Assembly (NCBI GenBank): GCA_031379665.1
Contig: JANNFI010000038.1
Location: 1 to 48,400 of the forward strand
Reading direction: 5' to 3'
Length of the DNA stretch: 48,400 nucleotides
From: SZUA-254 sp031379665
GTDB taxonomy: Bacteria; Bacteroidota; Ignavibacteria; UBA10030; SZUA-254
Shown: positions 31,752 to 41,078 of the stretch, piece by piece
Numbering within the stretch: the first letter of the stretch is position 1
Layout of the letters: the number at the start of each line of letters is the position of its first letter
Position numbers and translations under genes: made by a program
Notes under the pieces: model-generated
Databases searched by the model: none
What the model was told of the DNA's origin: nothing
The model's input: only the letters and a program-made list of their open reading frames with translations

Positions 31752-34433
31752 TTACTTTTTCTTCGATCGTCCCGGGGCTGGGGATTTCTTGGCGGGTTTT
31801 TCCGGCTGTTTTCCCTGGGGTTTGGCCTGCGGTTTGGCCTGCGGTTTCGCCTGCGATGATCCCGACGCTTTCACCGGCACGCCCGAAGTTTTCCCGCCCT
31901 TCGCCTTCTTCGATTCCTTCCCGCCCTTGACTTCGGCCGGCGCTTCGGCCGTCTGCTCATCCAATGTCATCTGGGCGTCATCGGCCTCTTTCTCCGCCGC
32001 TTCGTCTTCCTCGGACCTCACGATCGCCACCGCGACGGTGTGATCGCCGGACTCGAGCCTGATCAACCGCACACCCTGTGTGTTCCTCCCGGAGAGCCGG
32101 ACGGACTTCGCCGGCTGTCTGATGATAATCCCCTTGGCGGTGACCAACACGATGTCGTCGTTTTCGAGCACCTCCTTGATCGCGACCATCGTCCCGGTCT
32201 TGTCGGTCGCCTTCAGCGTGAAGATGCCCTTGCCGCCCCTGTGGCTGACGCGGTACTCGTCGAGCTCGCTCCTCTTGCCGAAGCCGTGCTCGGAGACGAC
32301 CAGAATCGACGTCGACTCCCTCCTGACCGCCACCGCGCCCACCACAATATCGTTCTTTCCGAGGTTGATGCCGCGGACGCCGGCCGCCGTTCGGCCCATC
32401 GGCCTGGCCTCGGCCTCGTCGAAGCGTATCGCCATCCCGTTCTTCGTGCCGATGACGATGTTGTGCTTGCCGTCGGTGAGCTTCACATCCACCAGACGGT
32501 CGCCCTTCTTCATCGAGATGGCCGTGATGCCGTTACGCCGGATGTTGGAGTACTCCGAGAGGCGCGTCTTCTTGATGAGCCCCTTCTGCGTCATCATCGC
32601 GACGAACTTGTCCTCGGCGAATTCCTGGACGGGAACGAACGAGGCAATGTTTTCGCCCGGTACGATGGAAATCAGGTTGACGATGGCCTTCCCGCGCGCC
32701 GCGCGTCCGGCTTCAGGGATCTCATGCACCTTGAGCCAGTAACACCTGCCGGCGTCGGTGAAGAACATGATGTAGTTGTGAGTCGAGGCGATGAACATAT
32801 GCTCGACGAAATCGTCCTCCCTCGTCGAGGCGCCCTGCACCCCGCGCCCGCCACGGGCCTGGCGGCGGTAGCCCGATACCGGCGTCCTCTTGATGAAGCC
32901 GGTGTGGCTGACGGTGATCACGACGTCTTCCTCGGCGATCATGTCCTCGACCGAGAACTCCTCCGCCTTGTAGACGATCTCGGTGCGGCGCTCGTCGCCG
33001 TACTTCTTCCTGATCTCGAGGAGCTCGTCCCTGATCATCTGCATCTGGAGCTTTTTGCTGGCGAGCAGCGAACGGAGCCGCTCGATCAGAAGGCGGACTT
33101 CCTTGAGCTCATCCTCGATCTTCTTCCGTTCCAGCCCGGTGAGCCTCTGGAGCCGCATATCGAGGATGGCCTTCGCCTGGATCTCGGAGAGCTTGAACCT
33201 CTTCATCAGCCCTTCCTGGGCTGTGGGGACGTCCTTCGACTTCTTGATCAGCTTGATGACTTCGTCGATGTTGTCCAGCGCGATGATGTAGCCCTCGAGG
33301 ATGTGGGCGCGCTTCTCCGCCTCGTCCAGCTCGTACTTCGCCCGTCGCACGACCACTTCGTTGCGGTGCTTGATGAAGAGGTCGATCATTTGTCGCAGCG
33401 TGAGGATCTGCGGCCTCCCCTCCACCAGCGCCAACGCGATCACCCCGAAGGTGGTCTGCATCTGCGTATGCTTGTAGAGGTTGTTCAGCACGACAGGCGC
33501 GTTCGCGTCACGTTTCAGCTCGATCACCATCCTCATCCCGTCGCGGTCCGACTCGTCCCTTATATCAGAAATGTCCTCGATCTTCTTGTCCCGGACGAGG
33601 TCGGCGATTTTTTCGATCAGCGAAGCTTTGTTCACCTGGTAGGGGATCTCGGTGACGATGATCGACTGCCGCTCGGCCCTCCCGGTCTCGATGGTGGCCT
33701 TCGCGCGCACGATGATGCGTCCGCGGCCGGTCTTGTAGGCCTCCTTGACTCCCTCGTACCCGTAGATGATGCCGCCGGTGGGGAAATCGGGCGCCTTGAT
33801 GATTTTCAGCAGTTTTTCTTCGGGGAGCGCGGGGTTGTCGATCACCGACACGCAACCATCGACCACCTCGGTGAGGTTATGCGGTGGGATGTTCGTGGTC
33901 ATCCCCACCGCGATGCCGGAGGTGCCGTTCACGAGGAGGTTCGGAACGAGCGCCGGCAGGACCGTCGGTTCCTTGAGCGTGTCGTCGAAGTTCGACGCGA
34001 AATTGACGGTGTTCTTCTCCAGGTCGCGAAGCATTTCCTCGGCGATCTTCGAGAGTCGCACCTCGGTATATCGCATCGCCGCCGGCGAGTCGCCGTCGAC
34101 CGAGCCGAAGTTGCCCTGGCCGTCGACCAGCGGGTAGCGGAGCGAGAAGTCTTGCGCCATCCGGACCATCGTGTCGTACACGGCGGAGTCGCCGTGAGGA
34201 TGGTACTTTCCGAGCACCTCTCCGACGATCCTCGCGCTTTTCTTATATGCGCGGTTGCTCGCCAGACCCAGTTCGCTCATACCGAAGAGGACCCGGCGGT
34301 GGACCGGCTTGAGGCCGTCGCGCACGTCGGGGAGGGCCCTGGCCACGATCACGCTCATCGCGTAATCGATGTAGGAGCCCTTCATTTCGTCTTCGATGTC
34401 GACCGGTACTATCTTTTCGCTGGTGGTTGCCAT
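31752..34433 (-). CDS. gyrA: DNA gyrase subunit A
   Basis: An 893-residue breakage-reunion subunit. The catalytic tyrosine is in AAMRYTEVRL (about residue 123), and the quinolone-determining region HPHGDSAVYDTMVRMAQ carries the sensitive-type Ser and Asp. The GyrA box is present as QARGGRG, with Ala in place of the usual second Arg, so wrapping activity is expected. The beta-pinwheel repeats follow to about residue 820. The end is an unusual low-complexity tail rich in Lys, Pro, Ala and Gln. It lies 30 bp downstream of gyrB and is probably co-transcribed with it. Confidence 0.97.
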   Translation of the reverse strand: MATTSEKIVPVDIEDEMKGSYIDYAMSVIVARALPDVRDGLKPVHRRVLFGMSELGLASNRAYKKSARIVGEVLGKYHPHGDSAVYDTMVRMAQDFSLRYPLVDGQGNFGSVDGDSPAAMRYTEVRLSKIAEEMLRDLEKNTVNFASNFDDTLKEPTVLPALVPNLLVNGTSGIAVGMTTNIPPHNLTEVVDGCVSVIDNPALPEEKLLKIIKAPDFPTGGIIYGYEGVKEAYKTGRGRIIVRAKATIETGRAERQSIIVTEIPYQVNKASLIEKIADLVRDKKIEDISDIRDESDRDGMRMVIELKRDANAPVVLNNLYKHTQMQTTFGVIALALVEGRPQILTLRQMIDLFIKHRNEVVVRRAKYELDEAEKRAHILEGYIIALDNIDEVIKLIKKSKDVPTAQEGLMKRFKLSEIQAKAILDMRLQRLTGLERKKIEDELKEVRLLIERLRSLLASKKLQMQMIRDELLEIRKKYGDERRTEIVYKAEEFSVEDMIAEEDVVITVSHTGFIKRTPVSGYRRQARGGRGVQGASTREDDFVEHMFIASTHNYIMFFTDAGRCYWLKVHEIPEAGRAARGKAIVNLISIVPGENIASFVPVQEFAEDKFVAMMTQKGLIKKTRLSEYSNIRRNGITAISMKKGDRLVDVKLTDGKHNIVIGTKNGMAIRFDEAEARPMGRTAAGVRGINLGKNDIVVGAVAVRRESTSILVVSEHGFGKRSELDEYRVSHRGGKGIFTLKATDKTGTMVAIKEVLENDDIVLVTAKGIIIRQPAKSVRLSGRNTQGVRLIRLESGDHTVAVAIVRSEEDEAAEKEADDAQMTLDEQTAEAPAEVKGGKESKKAKGGKTSGVPVKASGSSQAKPQAKPQAKPQGKQPEKPAKKSPAPGRSKKK
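31819..31854. repeat. Three 12-bp tandem repeats in the gyrA tail
   Basis: GGTTTGGCCTGC occurs at 31819-31830 and 31831-31842, and GGTTTCGCCTGC at 31843-31854. On the coding strand they encode repeated AKPQ units. The number of copies could change by slippage without a frameshift, because the unit is four codons. Confidence 0.8.
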
Positions 34434-34463
34434 ATTCCGTTCAGGATGCTATAAATTCTATGA

Positions 34464-36512
34464 TCACACGTCCAGGTTGCGGACGTACTTTGCGTTCTTC
34501 TCGATGAAGTCGCGGCGCGGCTCCACCTCGTCGCCCATCAGGATCGAGAATGTGCGGTCGGCGTCGGCCGCGTTCTCGATCGAGACCTGCAGGATCGTGC
34601 GCGTCTCCGGGTTCATCGTCGTGGACCAGAGCTGTTCGGGGTTCATCTCGCCGAGGCCTTTGAATCGGGAGATGAGTACGCCTCCGTGCGTCACCGCCGG
34701 GATCTCCCCTTCCAGGATCGTCGCCGGAAGTTCCTCTTCCTCGCCCGCACCCTTCGGTGTGTCCTTCTTCTTCTCGCTTTTAAATCTTTTGAGGATCTCG
34801 TCGCGTTCCTCATCGTCGAAGGCGTAGGCCTCCTGCTTCCCCTTTTTGAGTTTATAGAGCGGCGGCTGGGCGATGTAGATGTGCCCGAGATCGATCAGTT
34901 TTTTCATGTACCGGAAGAAGAGCGTCAGCAGGAGCGTCCTGATGTGCGAACCGTCGACGTCGGCGTCGCACATGATGATGATCTTGTGGTACCGAATCTT
35001 TTCGGGGTTGAAGTCCTCGCCGACGCCGGCGCCGATCGCCGTGAAAATGCAGCGGATCTCTTCGTTCTCGAGAATCTTGTGCAGGCGGGCCTTTTCGACG
35101 TTCAATATCTTTCCCTTGATCGGCAGGATCGCCTGGAAGCGCCTGTCGCGGCCCTGCTTGGCGCTGCCGCCGGCGGAGTCACCCTCCACGATGTAGATCT
35201 CGCAGTGCTCCGGATCGTTGATGGAGCAATCCGCCAGTTTGCCCGGCAGGCTCGACGATTCGAGCGCGTTCTTCCTCCGGGTGAGGTCGCGTGCCTTGCG
35301 TGCCGCTTCGCGCGCCTCGGCGGCGCGGAGGCACTTTTCGATGATCCGCTTCGCGTCGCCGGGGTTCTGGTCGAGCCAGCCGTTAAGCTGGTCGCTCACG
35401 ATCCCCTCGACGATCCCTTTGATCTCACTGTTGCCGAGCTTCGTCTTCGTCTGCCCTTCGAACTGGGGCTCCTGAACCTTTACGCTCAGCACAGCGGTGA
35501 GCCCCTCGCGGAAATCGTCGCCTGTGAGCTGGACGCCGTTGTCCTTCACGAGGTTGTTCTTCGAGGCGTAGCTGTTGAGCGAGCGGGTGAGCGCCGTCCG
35601 GAAGCCGACGAGGTGCGTGCCGCCCTCCATCGTGTTGATGTTGTTCACGTACGAGAAGACGTTCTCGTTGAACTGGCCGTTATACTGGAGGGCGACTTCC
35701 GCCTCCACCGGGCGGCCGCCCTCGTCCTTGTCCTGCCCCTTCGCGTAGAACGCCTTCTTCATGATCGAGGGCCGCGTGGCGTCGATGTACTTCACGAATT
35801 CACTGATGCCGCCCTTGAAATGGAATAACTCCTCCCGCTCTTCGCCCTCACGCAGGTCGACGATGCGCAGCTTCACATCGGGGTTGAGGAACGCCAGCTC
35901 GCGCAACCGCTCGGCGAGCGTCTCGAACTTGAAGGTGCGGTTCTTGAAGATCGTGCCGTCGGGGAGGAACGTCACCTTTGTCCCGGTCTGCTTCGGTTCG
36001 GCCTTGCCGGTCACCTTCACGTCACCCTCGGGCTTTCCCTTCTTGAAGCGCTGGAACCAGGTCTTCCCCTCACGCTTCACTTCGACTTCCAGGTATTCCG
36101 AGAGCGCGTTTACGACCGACACGCCGACCCCGTGGAGACCGCCCGACACCTTGTAGGTGTTCTTGTCGAACTTACCCCCAGCGTGGAGCACGGTCATCAC
36201 CACCTCGAGCGCTGAGCGCTTCTCGCCTGCGTGCATCCCGGTCGGGATGCCGCGGCCGTCGTCGATCACCGTGACGGATCCGTTCTTGTTGATGCTGACG
36301 CTGATGTTCCTGGCGAAACCGGCGAGGGCCTCGTCGATGGAGTTGTCGACCACCTCGTAGACCAGGTGGTGCAGTCCCCTCGTGGAGACGTCGCCGATGT
36401 ACATCGCAGGGCGCTGGCGCACCGGGTCGAGCCCCTTGAGGACGGTGATGTCCTCCGCGGTGTACTCGCCCTCTTTGTGCTGCGGCTTTACTTTATCGTT
36501 CGTTTTTCCCAT
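34464..36512 (-). CDS. gyrB: DNA gyrase subunit B
   Basis: A 682-residue ATPase subunit. The GHKL ATP site shows EVVDNSIDEALAG, DDGRGIP and GGLHGVGVSVVNAL; the TOPRIM domain has EGDSAGGSAKQGRDR and DADVDGSHIRTLLLT; the C-terminus has RFKGLGEMNPEQLWSTTMNP. Length and order are those of gyrase rather than topoisomerase IV. It lies 39 bp downstream of the DUF721 gene and 30 bp upstream of gyrA in the leftward origin cluster. Confidence 0.97.
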   Translation of the reverse strand: MGKTNDKVKPQHKEGEYTAEDITVLKGLDPVRQRPAMYIGDVSTRGLHHLVYEVVDNSIDEALAGFARNISVSINKNGSVTVIDDGRGIPTGMHAGEKRSALEVVMTVLHAGGKFDKNTYKVSGGLHGVGVSVVNALSEYLEVEVKREGKTWFQRFKKGKPEGDVKVTGKAEPKQTGTKVTFLPDGTIFKNRTFKFETLAERLRELAFLNPDVKLRIVDLREGEEREELFHFKGGISEFVKYIDATRPSIMKKAFYAKGQDKDEGGRPVEAEVALQYNGQFNENVFSYVNNINTMEGGTHLVGFRTALTRSLNSYASKNNLVKDNGVQLTGDDFREGLTAVLSVKVQEPQFEGQTKTKLGNSEIKGIVEGIVSDQLNGWLDQNPGDAKRIIEKCLRAAEAREAARKARDLTRRKNALESSSLPGKLADCSINDPEHCEIYIVEGDSAGGSAKQGRDRRFQAILPIKGKILNVEKARLHKILENEEIRCIFTAIGAGVGEDFNPEKIRYHKIIIMCDADVDGSHIRTLLLTLFFRYMKKLIDLGHIYIAQPPLYKLKKGKQEAYAFDDEERDEILKRFKSEKKKDTPKGAGEEEELPATILEGEIPAVTHGGVLISRFKGLGEMNPEQLWSTTMNPETRTILQVSIENAADADRTFSILMGDEVEPRRDFIEKNAKYVRNLDV

Positions 36513-36551
36513 GACGGGGTCGGTTACCTCAATTGAATATTCTATTGATAA

Positions 36552-36842
36552 TCATCTGAAAATGATGTCCTTGACGATCTCTTCCCCCATCGCGGCGTTG
36601 AGCCTGTCGATGAGTTCCCGCTTCATGAACGTGAGCTCGTTCCTCCACGCGGGGTGACTGACGCTCACCCAGAGTTTTCCGTCCTTGATCCGTTCGGCGA
36701 CAGTGACCTCGGCGATCTTCGGTCCCACCACGTCGGGCCAGCGTTCCACCACCTGCCGGTCGTGCAGACCCTGCGCGAGCCCCAGCTTCGCCAGGAGCGC
36801 CGGGATGAGGTCGCCGAGCCGTTTCGGGTTCGAGTCCTTCAT
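36552..36842 (-). CDS. DUF721 protein (DciA-like)
   Basis: A 96-residue protein: MKDSNPKRLGDLIPALLAKLG, then HDRQVVERWPDVVGPKIAEV, then DGKLWVSVSHPAWRNELTFM. These are hallmarks of DUF721, the domain of DciA, the replicative helicase operator found where DnaC/DnaI loaders are missing. Its place between recF and gyrB next to the origin fits a replication role. The ATG overlaps the recF stop by 4 bp (36839-36842); the longer upstream frame lies inside recF and is rejected. Helicase loading here is inferred from the domain. Confidence 0.85.
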   Translation of the reverse strand: MKDSNPKRLGDLIPALLAKLGLAQGLHDRQVVERWPDVVGPKIAEVTVAERIKDGKLWVSVSHPAWRNELTFMKRELIDRLNAAMGEEIVKDIIFR

Positions 36843-37987
36843 GCATGGTGGACGGCCTTCTGCTCCGCGACCGCGCCCCCCTCGATCAGGAAGTACCGGC
36901 ACTCCTCGCGCCCCAGGTTCCACGACTCGATCAGCTGCCGGTGGGTGGACGTCAGAAAGGCCTGTCCGACGTTCTCGATGTAACCGATGACCTTCGCGGT
37001 GCGCTCGTCGTCGAGCTCAGCAAACACGTCGTCGAGCAACAGGAGCGGCGTCTCGTCGCACCGGTCCTTGAGGAAGAGGAACTCCGCGAGCTTGAGCGAG
37101 ATGACGAACGTCTTGTGCTGTCCCTGCGAGGCGAAGCTCCGGACGTCAAGACCGCTGATCAGGAACGACACCTCGTCGCGGTGAGGCCCGACAAGCGACG
37201 TGCCGAACCTCCGTTCGATGCCCTCCTTCGCCTTCAACTCGCGGCGGAACGCCTCCTCCGCATCGCCGGGAGACGCCGGGAATTCAACCGATCCGAGCGG
37301 CCGGTAGACGAGCGACGGCTCCTCTGCGTTGTCCACGAACCGTGTGTAGACGGAGCGGACGATCGGTTCGAACTCGGCGATGAACGATGAGCGCTTCGCC
37401 CAGATGGCGCACCCGAGGCGGATGAGTTGTTCGTCCCAGGGTTCGAGGAGCCCGGGCCCGCCCGCGCGGTTCAGCTTCAGGTCGAGGAGGACCCGGTTGC
37501 GTTGTTTCAGGACGTTGCGGTATTCGAGCAGCGCCTGAAAATATTTCTGGTTCGACTGCGAGATGACGAGGTCGAGGAATTTCCTCCTCTCGGCCGGGCC
37601 GCCGGTGGTGATCGCGCCGTGCTCCGGCGAAAAGATCACGATGGGAAATTTTCCGATGACCGAGGAGAGCGGTTCGATCTTTCGGCGGTTGATCATGAAA
37701 TACTTTTCGTTGCTCTCCGCCAGGTAGGCGACCCTGACGTCGAATGGTCGACCGTCGTCCGACACGAGGGTCCCCTCCACCTCGAACATCCCCTCCCCAA
37801 ACCTCAACACGAGCGTGTCCGATCCCGCATAAAAACTCTTCGTGAGGCAGAGGTAGGAGATGGCTTCGACGACGTTCGTCTTTCCCTGGCCGTTGTTGCC
37901 CAGGAGGAAATTGATTCCCCGGCCGCAGTCGATCGTGGTGAGTGTGTGGTTGCGGAAATTTTTAAGGTAGAGCGTCGAAAGATGCAT
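36839..37987 (-). CDS. recF: DNA replication/repair protein RecF
   Basis: A 382-residue SMC-like ATPase that helps RecR/RecO load RecA at gaps. The N-terminus MHLSTLYLKNFRNH is typical, Walker A is GNNGQGKT (about 30-37), the signature-side segment SLVGPHRDE is present, and Walker B is LLLLDDVFAELD. It lies 23 bp downstream of dnaN and overlaps the DUF721 gene, in the dnaA-dnaN-recF order common to many origins. Confidence 0.95.
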   Translation of the reverse strand: MHLSTLYLKNFRNHTLTTIDCGRGINFLLGNNGQGKTNVVEAISYLCLTKSFYAGSDTLVLRFGEGMFEVEGTLVSDDGRPFDVRVAYLAESNEKYFMINRRKIEPLSSVIGKFPIVIFSPEHGAITTGGPAERRKFLDLVISQSNQKYFQALLEYRNVLKQRNRVLLDLKLNRAGGPGLLEPWDEQLIRLGCAIWAKRSSFIAEFEPIVRSVYTRFVDNAEEPSLVYRPLGSVEFPASPGDAEEAFRRELKAKEGIERRFGTSLVGPHRDEVSFLISGLDVRSFASQGQHKTFVISLKLAEFLFLKDRCDETPLLLLDDVFAELDDERTAKVIGYIENVGQAFLTSTHRQLIESWNLGREECRYFLIEGGAVAEQKAVHHA

Positions 37988-38010
37988 TCAGCGAGGGGCT
38001 TTCAGGACGA

Positions 38011-39126
38011 TCAAGAATTGAGCCGTACCGGCATGACGAGCATGATGATGTTCTCACCGTCCTTTTGCTTTGCCGGCTGGATGATGATCGCCCTTGTGGC
38101 GTTGCTCAGGTGGATCGTCGCCTCCCCGGTCTCGACGTGGTTCATCACATCCACGAGGTACCCGGAGTTGAACCCGATCTCCATCGCCTCGGAGGAATAT
38201 TCGCACTTGACCGTCTCCTTCGCTTCACTCCCGAAATCGGCGTCTTCGGCGGACACGACCAGTGAGTTCTTCGAGAGCGAGAGGCGCACCTGGTGTGTCG
38301 CGCTGTTGGCGTAGAGCGATGTCCTGCGGATCGACGCCAGGAAGTCCCCCGCGTTCAGGTTGAGCTCCCTGTTGTTGTCTGATGGGATGACGCTTTCGTA
38401 GTTTGGGTATTTCTCCTCGATGAGCCTTGTGGTGATTGTCGTCGTCCCGAACGCGAACAGCGCGTGTTTTTCGTCGAGGGATATCCTGCACTCACCCTCT
38501 CCCACGGCTTTCGCGACCGACTGCATGGCCTTTGCCGGGACGATGATGTCCCGCTTCGCCTTCCCGGTGTCGATGCCGGAGTGGATGATCCTGACAAGAC
38601 GGTGACCATCGGTCGACACCGCGCGGACTTCTTTTCCGGAGATCTGGAAGTAGATTCCTGTCATCGCGGGCCTCAACTCATCGTTGCTGACGGCGAAGAG
38701 TGTGTTGTTGACCAGGCGCCGCAGGACGTCGTCCTTCACCGAGAATTCCGTCTCCCCTTTCACGTCGGGGACCGTCGGGTAATTGTCGCTCGGTTCGCCG
38801 GTGAGTTTGTACTCGCCGTTTTCGGTGACGAGGGAAATCTTGTTCGATGCGGGGTCGCCGGTGAATGTGATGTTGCCGGGTGGCAGGGCGCGCACTGTGT
38901 CCATCAGGCGCTTCGCGGGGACCGCCATTTTCCCATCCTTCATACCCTTGATCTCGACGCTCACGGACATCGCCGTGTCCAGGTCCGTCGCCACTATTTT
39001 CAGCTTGTTCCCGGAGACCTCGAAGAGGAAATTTTCAAGGATCGGGAGCGTCGACCTCGTGGGAATGACCGATCCGACGTTACCGAAATGTTTCTGGAGT
39101 TCGGCGATTGAGGCGGAAAATTTCAT
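38011..39126 (-). CDS. dnaN: DNA polymerase III sliding clamp (beta subunit)
   Basis: A 371-residue ring protein with three clamp domains, of normal length. Recognisable segments are MKFSASIAELQKHFGNVGSV, TRSTLPILENFLFEV, the domain-2 start YKLTGEPSDNYPTVP and the C-terminal IIQPAKQKDGENIIMLVMPV, where E. coli has the hydrophobic pocket and MPMRL ending. It is transcribed leftward from its own promoter (39176-39204). Confidence 0.96.
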   Translation of the reverse strand: MKFSASIAELQKHFGNVGSVIPTRSTLPILENFLFEVSGNKLKIVATDLDTAMSVSVEIKGMKDGKMAVPAKRLMDTVRALPPGNITFTGDPASNKISLVTENGEYKLTGEPSDNYPTVPDVKGETEFSVKDDVLRRLVNNTLFAVSNDELRPAMTGIYFQISGKEVRAVSTDGHRLVRIIHSGIDTGKAKRDIIVPAKAMQSVAKAVGEGECRISLDEKHALFAFGTTTITTRLIEEKYPNYESVIPSDNNRELNLNAGDFLASIRRTSLYANSATHQVRLSLSKNSLVVSAEDADFGSEAKETVKCEYSSEAMEIGFNSGYLVDVMNHVETGEATIHLSNATRAIIIQPAKQKDGENIIMLVMPVRLNS

Positions 39127-39175
39127 TGTTGGGGCCCTGGATTAGATGGAAAATCTGGGTTGAATTGGAAGTTCA

Positions 39176-39204
39176 AATGTAGGGAAAAAAGTGGACACTT
39201 CCAA
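39176..39204 (-). promoter_or_regulatory. Promoter of dnaN
   Basis: On the minus strand: TTGGAA (39199-39204), 17 bp, TACATT (39176-39181), continuing as TACATTTG, which is the full Bacteroidota -7 form TAnnTTTG. The start codon is 50 bp downstream. Confidence 0.65.
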
Positions 39205-39216
39205 TCCTTTTTTACT

Positions 39217-39246
39217 CCTAACCATCTTATATCTATATAAGTTAGG
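39217..39246. repeat. AT-rich inverted repeat upstream of dnaN
   Basis: CTTATAT (39226-39232) and ATATAAG (39235-39241) are perfect arms two bases apart; outside them CCTAAC (39217-39222) faces GTTAGG (39241-39246). It sits just upstream of the dnaN promoter in the most AT-rich stretch of the dnaN-dnaA gap, and could be a protein site, a cruciform or part of an unwinding element. Confidence 0.55.
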
Positions 39247-39536
39247 AAAGATTTAGGAAGAAGATGATGTATAAGGAGTGTGGAAATGTTTATAACTCAA
39301 ATTTTATGTGAATGTGATGCGTATGAGGTGGTTTTGATGTGGGAAATTTGTGGATAGACTCTTGACAGGTCTGGGGGTTATCCACGAATCTTTCTGGATG
39401 TTGATAAGTCGGGGAGTTATCAATCCTGGGGTCACAACCTATCCCCCGATCTGGGGGTATCAATCCACAACATATCAACGTGCCTGCACGCAACCATTTC
39501 GATCCAATCATCGGACCGTCAGCCGCTGTTGAATTG
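39247..39536. other. dnaN-dnaA intergenic region with DnaA-box-like sites
   Basis: The 39127-39608 gap (482 bp) has no gene I can support. Within it lie TTATCCACG (39378-39386) and, on the other strand, CTATCCACA (39349-39357), each one mismatch from the DnaA box TTATCCACA, plus weaker matches such as CAATCCACA (39461-39469). With the perfect boxes upstream of dnaA this gives a two-part arrangement around dnaA, like that known from Bacillus. Sequence from 39205 to 39310 is strongly AT-rich. Confidence 0.5.
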
Positions 39537-39561
39537 AAAACCCGGCTCTTGGCCGGGTTTT
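39537..39561 (-). terminator. Intrinsic terminator of dnaA
   Basis: AAAACCCGGC (39537-39546) and GCCGGGTTTT (39552-39561) form a perfect 10-bp stem with a 5-nt loop, 48 bp past the dnaA stop on the minus strand. The flanking A and T runs allow termination in both directions. Because it separates dnaA from dnaN, dnaN depends on its own promoter. Confidence 0.85.
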
Positions 39562-39608
39562 CCTGATCGATACGATCTTTTCTACGCGGAGCATCACTTC
39601 ACGTTGCG

Positions 39609-41078
39609 CTATCTCTGGCCGATTTCAAGTTTCGATTTCAGCTGGTGGACCATCGACTTCATCTTCGGGTCTTCCTTCATCGTGTCCTCGACCGTCTGAT
39701 AGGCGTGGATCACGGTACTGTGGTCGCGTCCGCCGAAATGGAGGCCGATCGTTTTCAGTGATGAGTTCGTCAGTTCCTTTGAGAGGTACATCGCAATCTG
39801 CCGGGCTGTGACGATCTCCTGCTTGCGGGTCTTCGCGCGCAGGAGGTCGGGTGGGATCGACAGGTGCTCGCAGACGACGCGCTGGATCTCGTCGATGGTG
39901 ATGTGGGTCTTCACCTCCCCGACGATCGACCGCACGACATTCCTCGCGAGGTCGAGGTCGATCTTTTTGTTCTCGAGCGACGCCCTTGCGAGCAGGCTGA
40001 TGAGGCACCCCTCCAACTCGCGGATGTTCGATGTAATGTTCGCGGCGATGAACTCCACAACCTCGTGTGATAATTCGACCCCGTCGTCGGAGCTCTTCTT
40101 CAGGAGGATCGCGATCCGCGTCTCAAGGTCGGGAGGCTGTACGTCGGCCGTCAGGCCCCACTGAAACCTCGAAACCAGCCTCTCATTGAGCCCTTTGAGC
40201 TCCTTCGGCGGTTTGTCGGAGGAGAGCACAATCTGCTTGCCCAGCTGGTGGAGTGTGTTGAACGTGTGGAAGAAGATGTCCTGCGTCTTCTCCTTGCCGG
40301 TGAAGAATTGAATGTCGTCGACGATGAGCAGGTCGACGCTCCTGTAGTAGTTCGAGAACTCGCCGACGGTATCACGCTGGATCGATTCGACAAAGTCCAC
40401 GGTGAACTTCTCGCTCGAGGTGTAGAGCACCTTCTTCGCCGGATCTGCCTTGAGGAGCTGGTTGCCGATGGCGTGGACGAGGTGGGTCTTGCCGAGCCCG
40501 ACGCCGCCATAGATCACCAGTGGATTGAACGACGTCCCGCCGGGGTTGTTCGCGACAGCCTGCGCCGCGGCGCAGGCGAACTGGTTGCTCTCCCCCTTGA
40601 TGTAGTTCTCGAATGTGTAACGGCGGTTCAGCGTCGGCATGATCGCGCGATGGAGCGTTCCCGTGCCCGCGGAGAGGGTTGCCGGCTCGCTCGGGCGTTG
40701 CGCTGGCCTGACGAACGGGGTGATCCCCTGTTCGGCCGGTTCGGCGGCGGTGGCAACGTCCTCCCGTTCCTCGGTGCGGATGAGGTAGTGGGTCTCGATT
40801 TCACGTCCGGTCACCTGGGCGAAGACCTCCTTGATGAGCGGGACGTAATGCTCGTCGAGCCACTCAGAGAAAAACTGACTCGGGACCTGGAGGTAAAAAT
40901 GATCAGCGTCGAGCTTCAGCGCCTGGATCGGCTCGAACCAGGTCTTGTAGCTTTGGCTGTTCACCCGTCCGCGGATGATATCGAGGCATCTCGACCAGCA
41001 CTCAAGGGCGACCGTTTCGACCGGCACAGGCTCAACCGGGATCATCGCCGGATTATCGGTTTGTTGGTCAAATTCCAT
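39609..41078 (-). CDS. dnaA: Chromosomal replication initiator DnaA
   Basis: A 489-residue initiator. Domain I (about 25-105, CLDIIRGRVNSQSYKTWFEP) is followed by a variable domain II, the AAA+ domain III (Walker A YGGVGLGKTH, Walker B LLIVDDIQFF, the segment NPLVIYGG before it) and domain IV with the DNA-binding signature GGRDHSTVIHA near the C-terminus. It lies leftward of the origin with perfect DnaA boxes just upstream, so self-regulation is likely. The ATG is at 41076-41078. Confidence 0.97.
   Translation of the reverse strand: MEFDQQTDNPAMIPVEPVPVETVALECWSRCLDIIRGRVNSQSYKTWFEPIQALKLDADHFYLQVPSQFFSEWLDEHYVPLIKEVFAQVTGREIETHYLIRTEEREDVATAAEPAEQGITPFVRPAQRPSEPATLSAGTGTLHRAIMPTLNRRYTFENYIKGESNQFACAAAQAVANNPGGTSFNPLVIYGGVGLGKTHLVHAIGNQLLKADPAKKVLYTSSEKFTVDFVESIQRDTVGEFSNYYRSVDLLIVDDIQFFTGKEKTQDIFFHTFNTLHQLGKQIVLSSDKPPKELKGLNERLVSRFQWGLTADVQPPDLETRIAILLKKSSDDGVELSHEVVEFIAANITSNIRELEGCLISLLARASLENKKIDLDLARNVVRSIVGEVKTHITIDEIQRVVCEHLSIPPDLLRAKTRKQEIVTARQIAMYLSKELTNSSLKTIGLHFGGRDHSTVIHAYQTVEDTMKEDPKMKSMVHQLKSKLEIGQR

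Noticed and set aside
32040..34454. An 804-codon open frame on the plus strand opposite gyrA
   Set aside because: It is the mirror of gyrA in GC-rich DNA; the product has no recognisable domain, is dominated by Asp/Arg/Val/His, and gyrA is certain.
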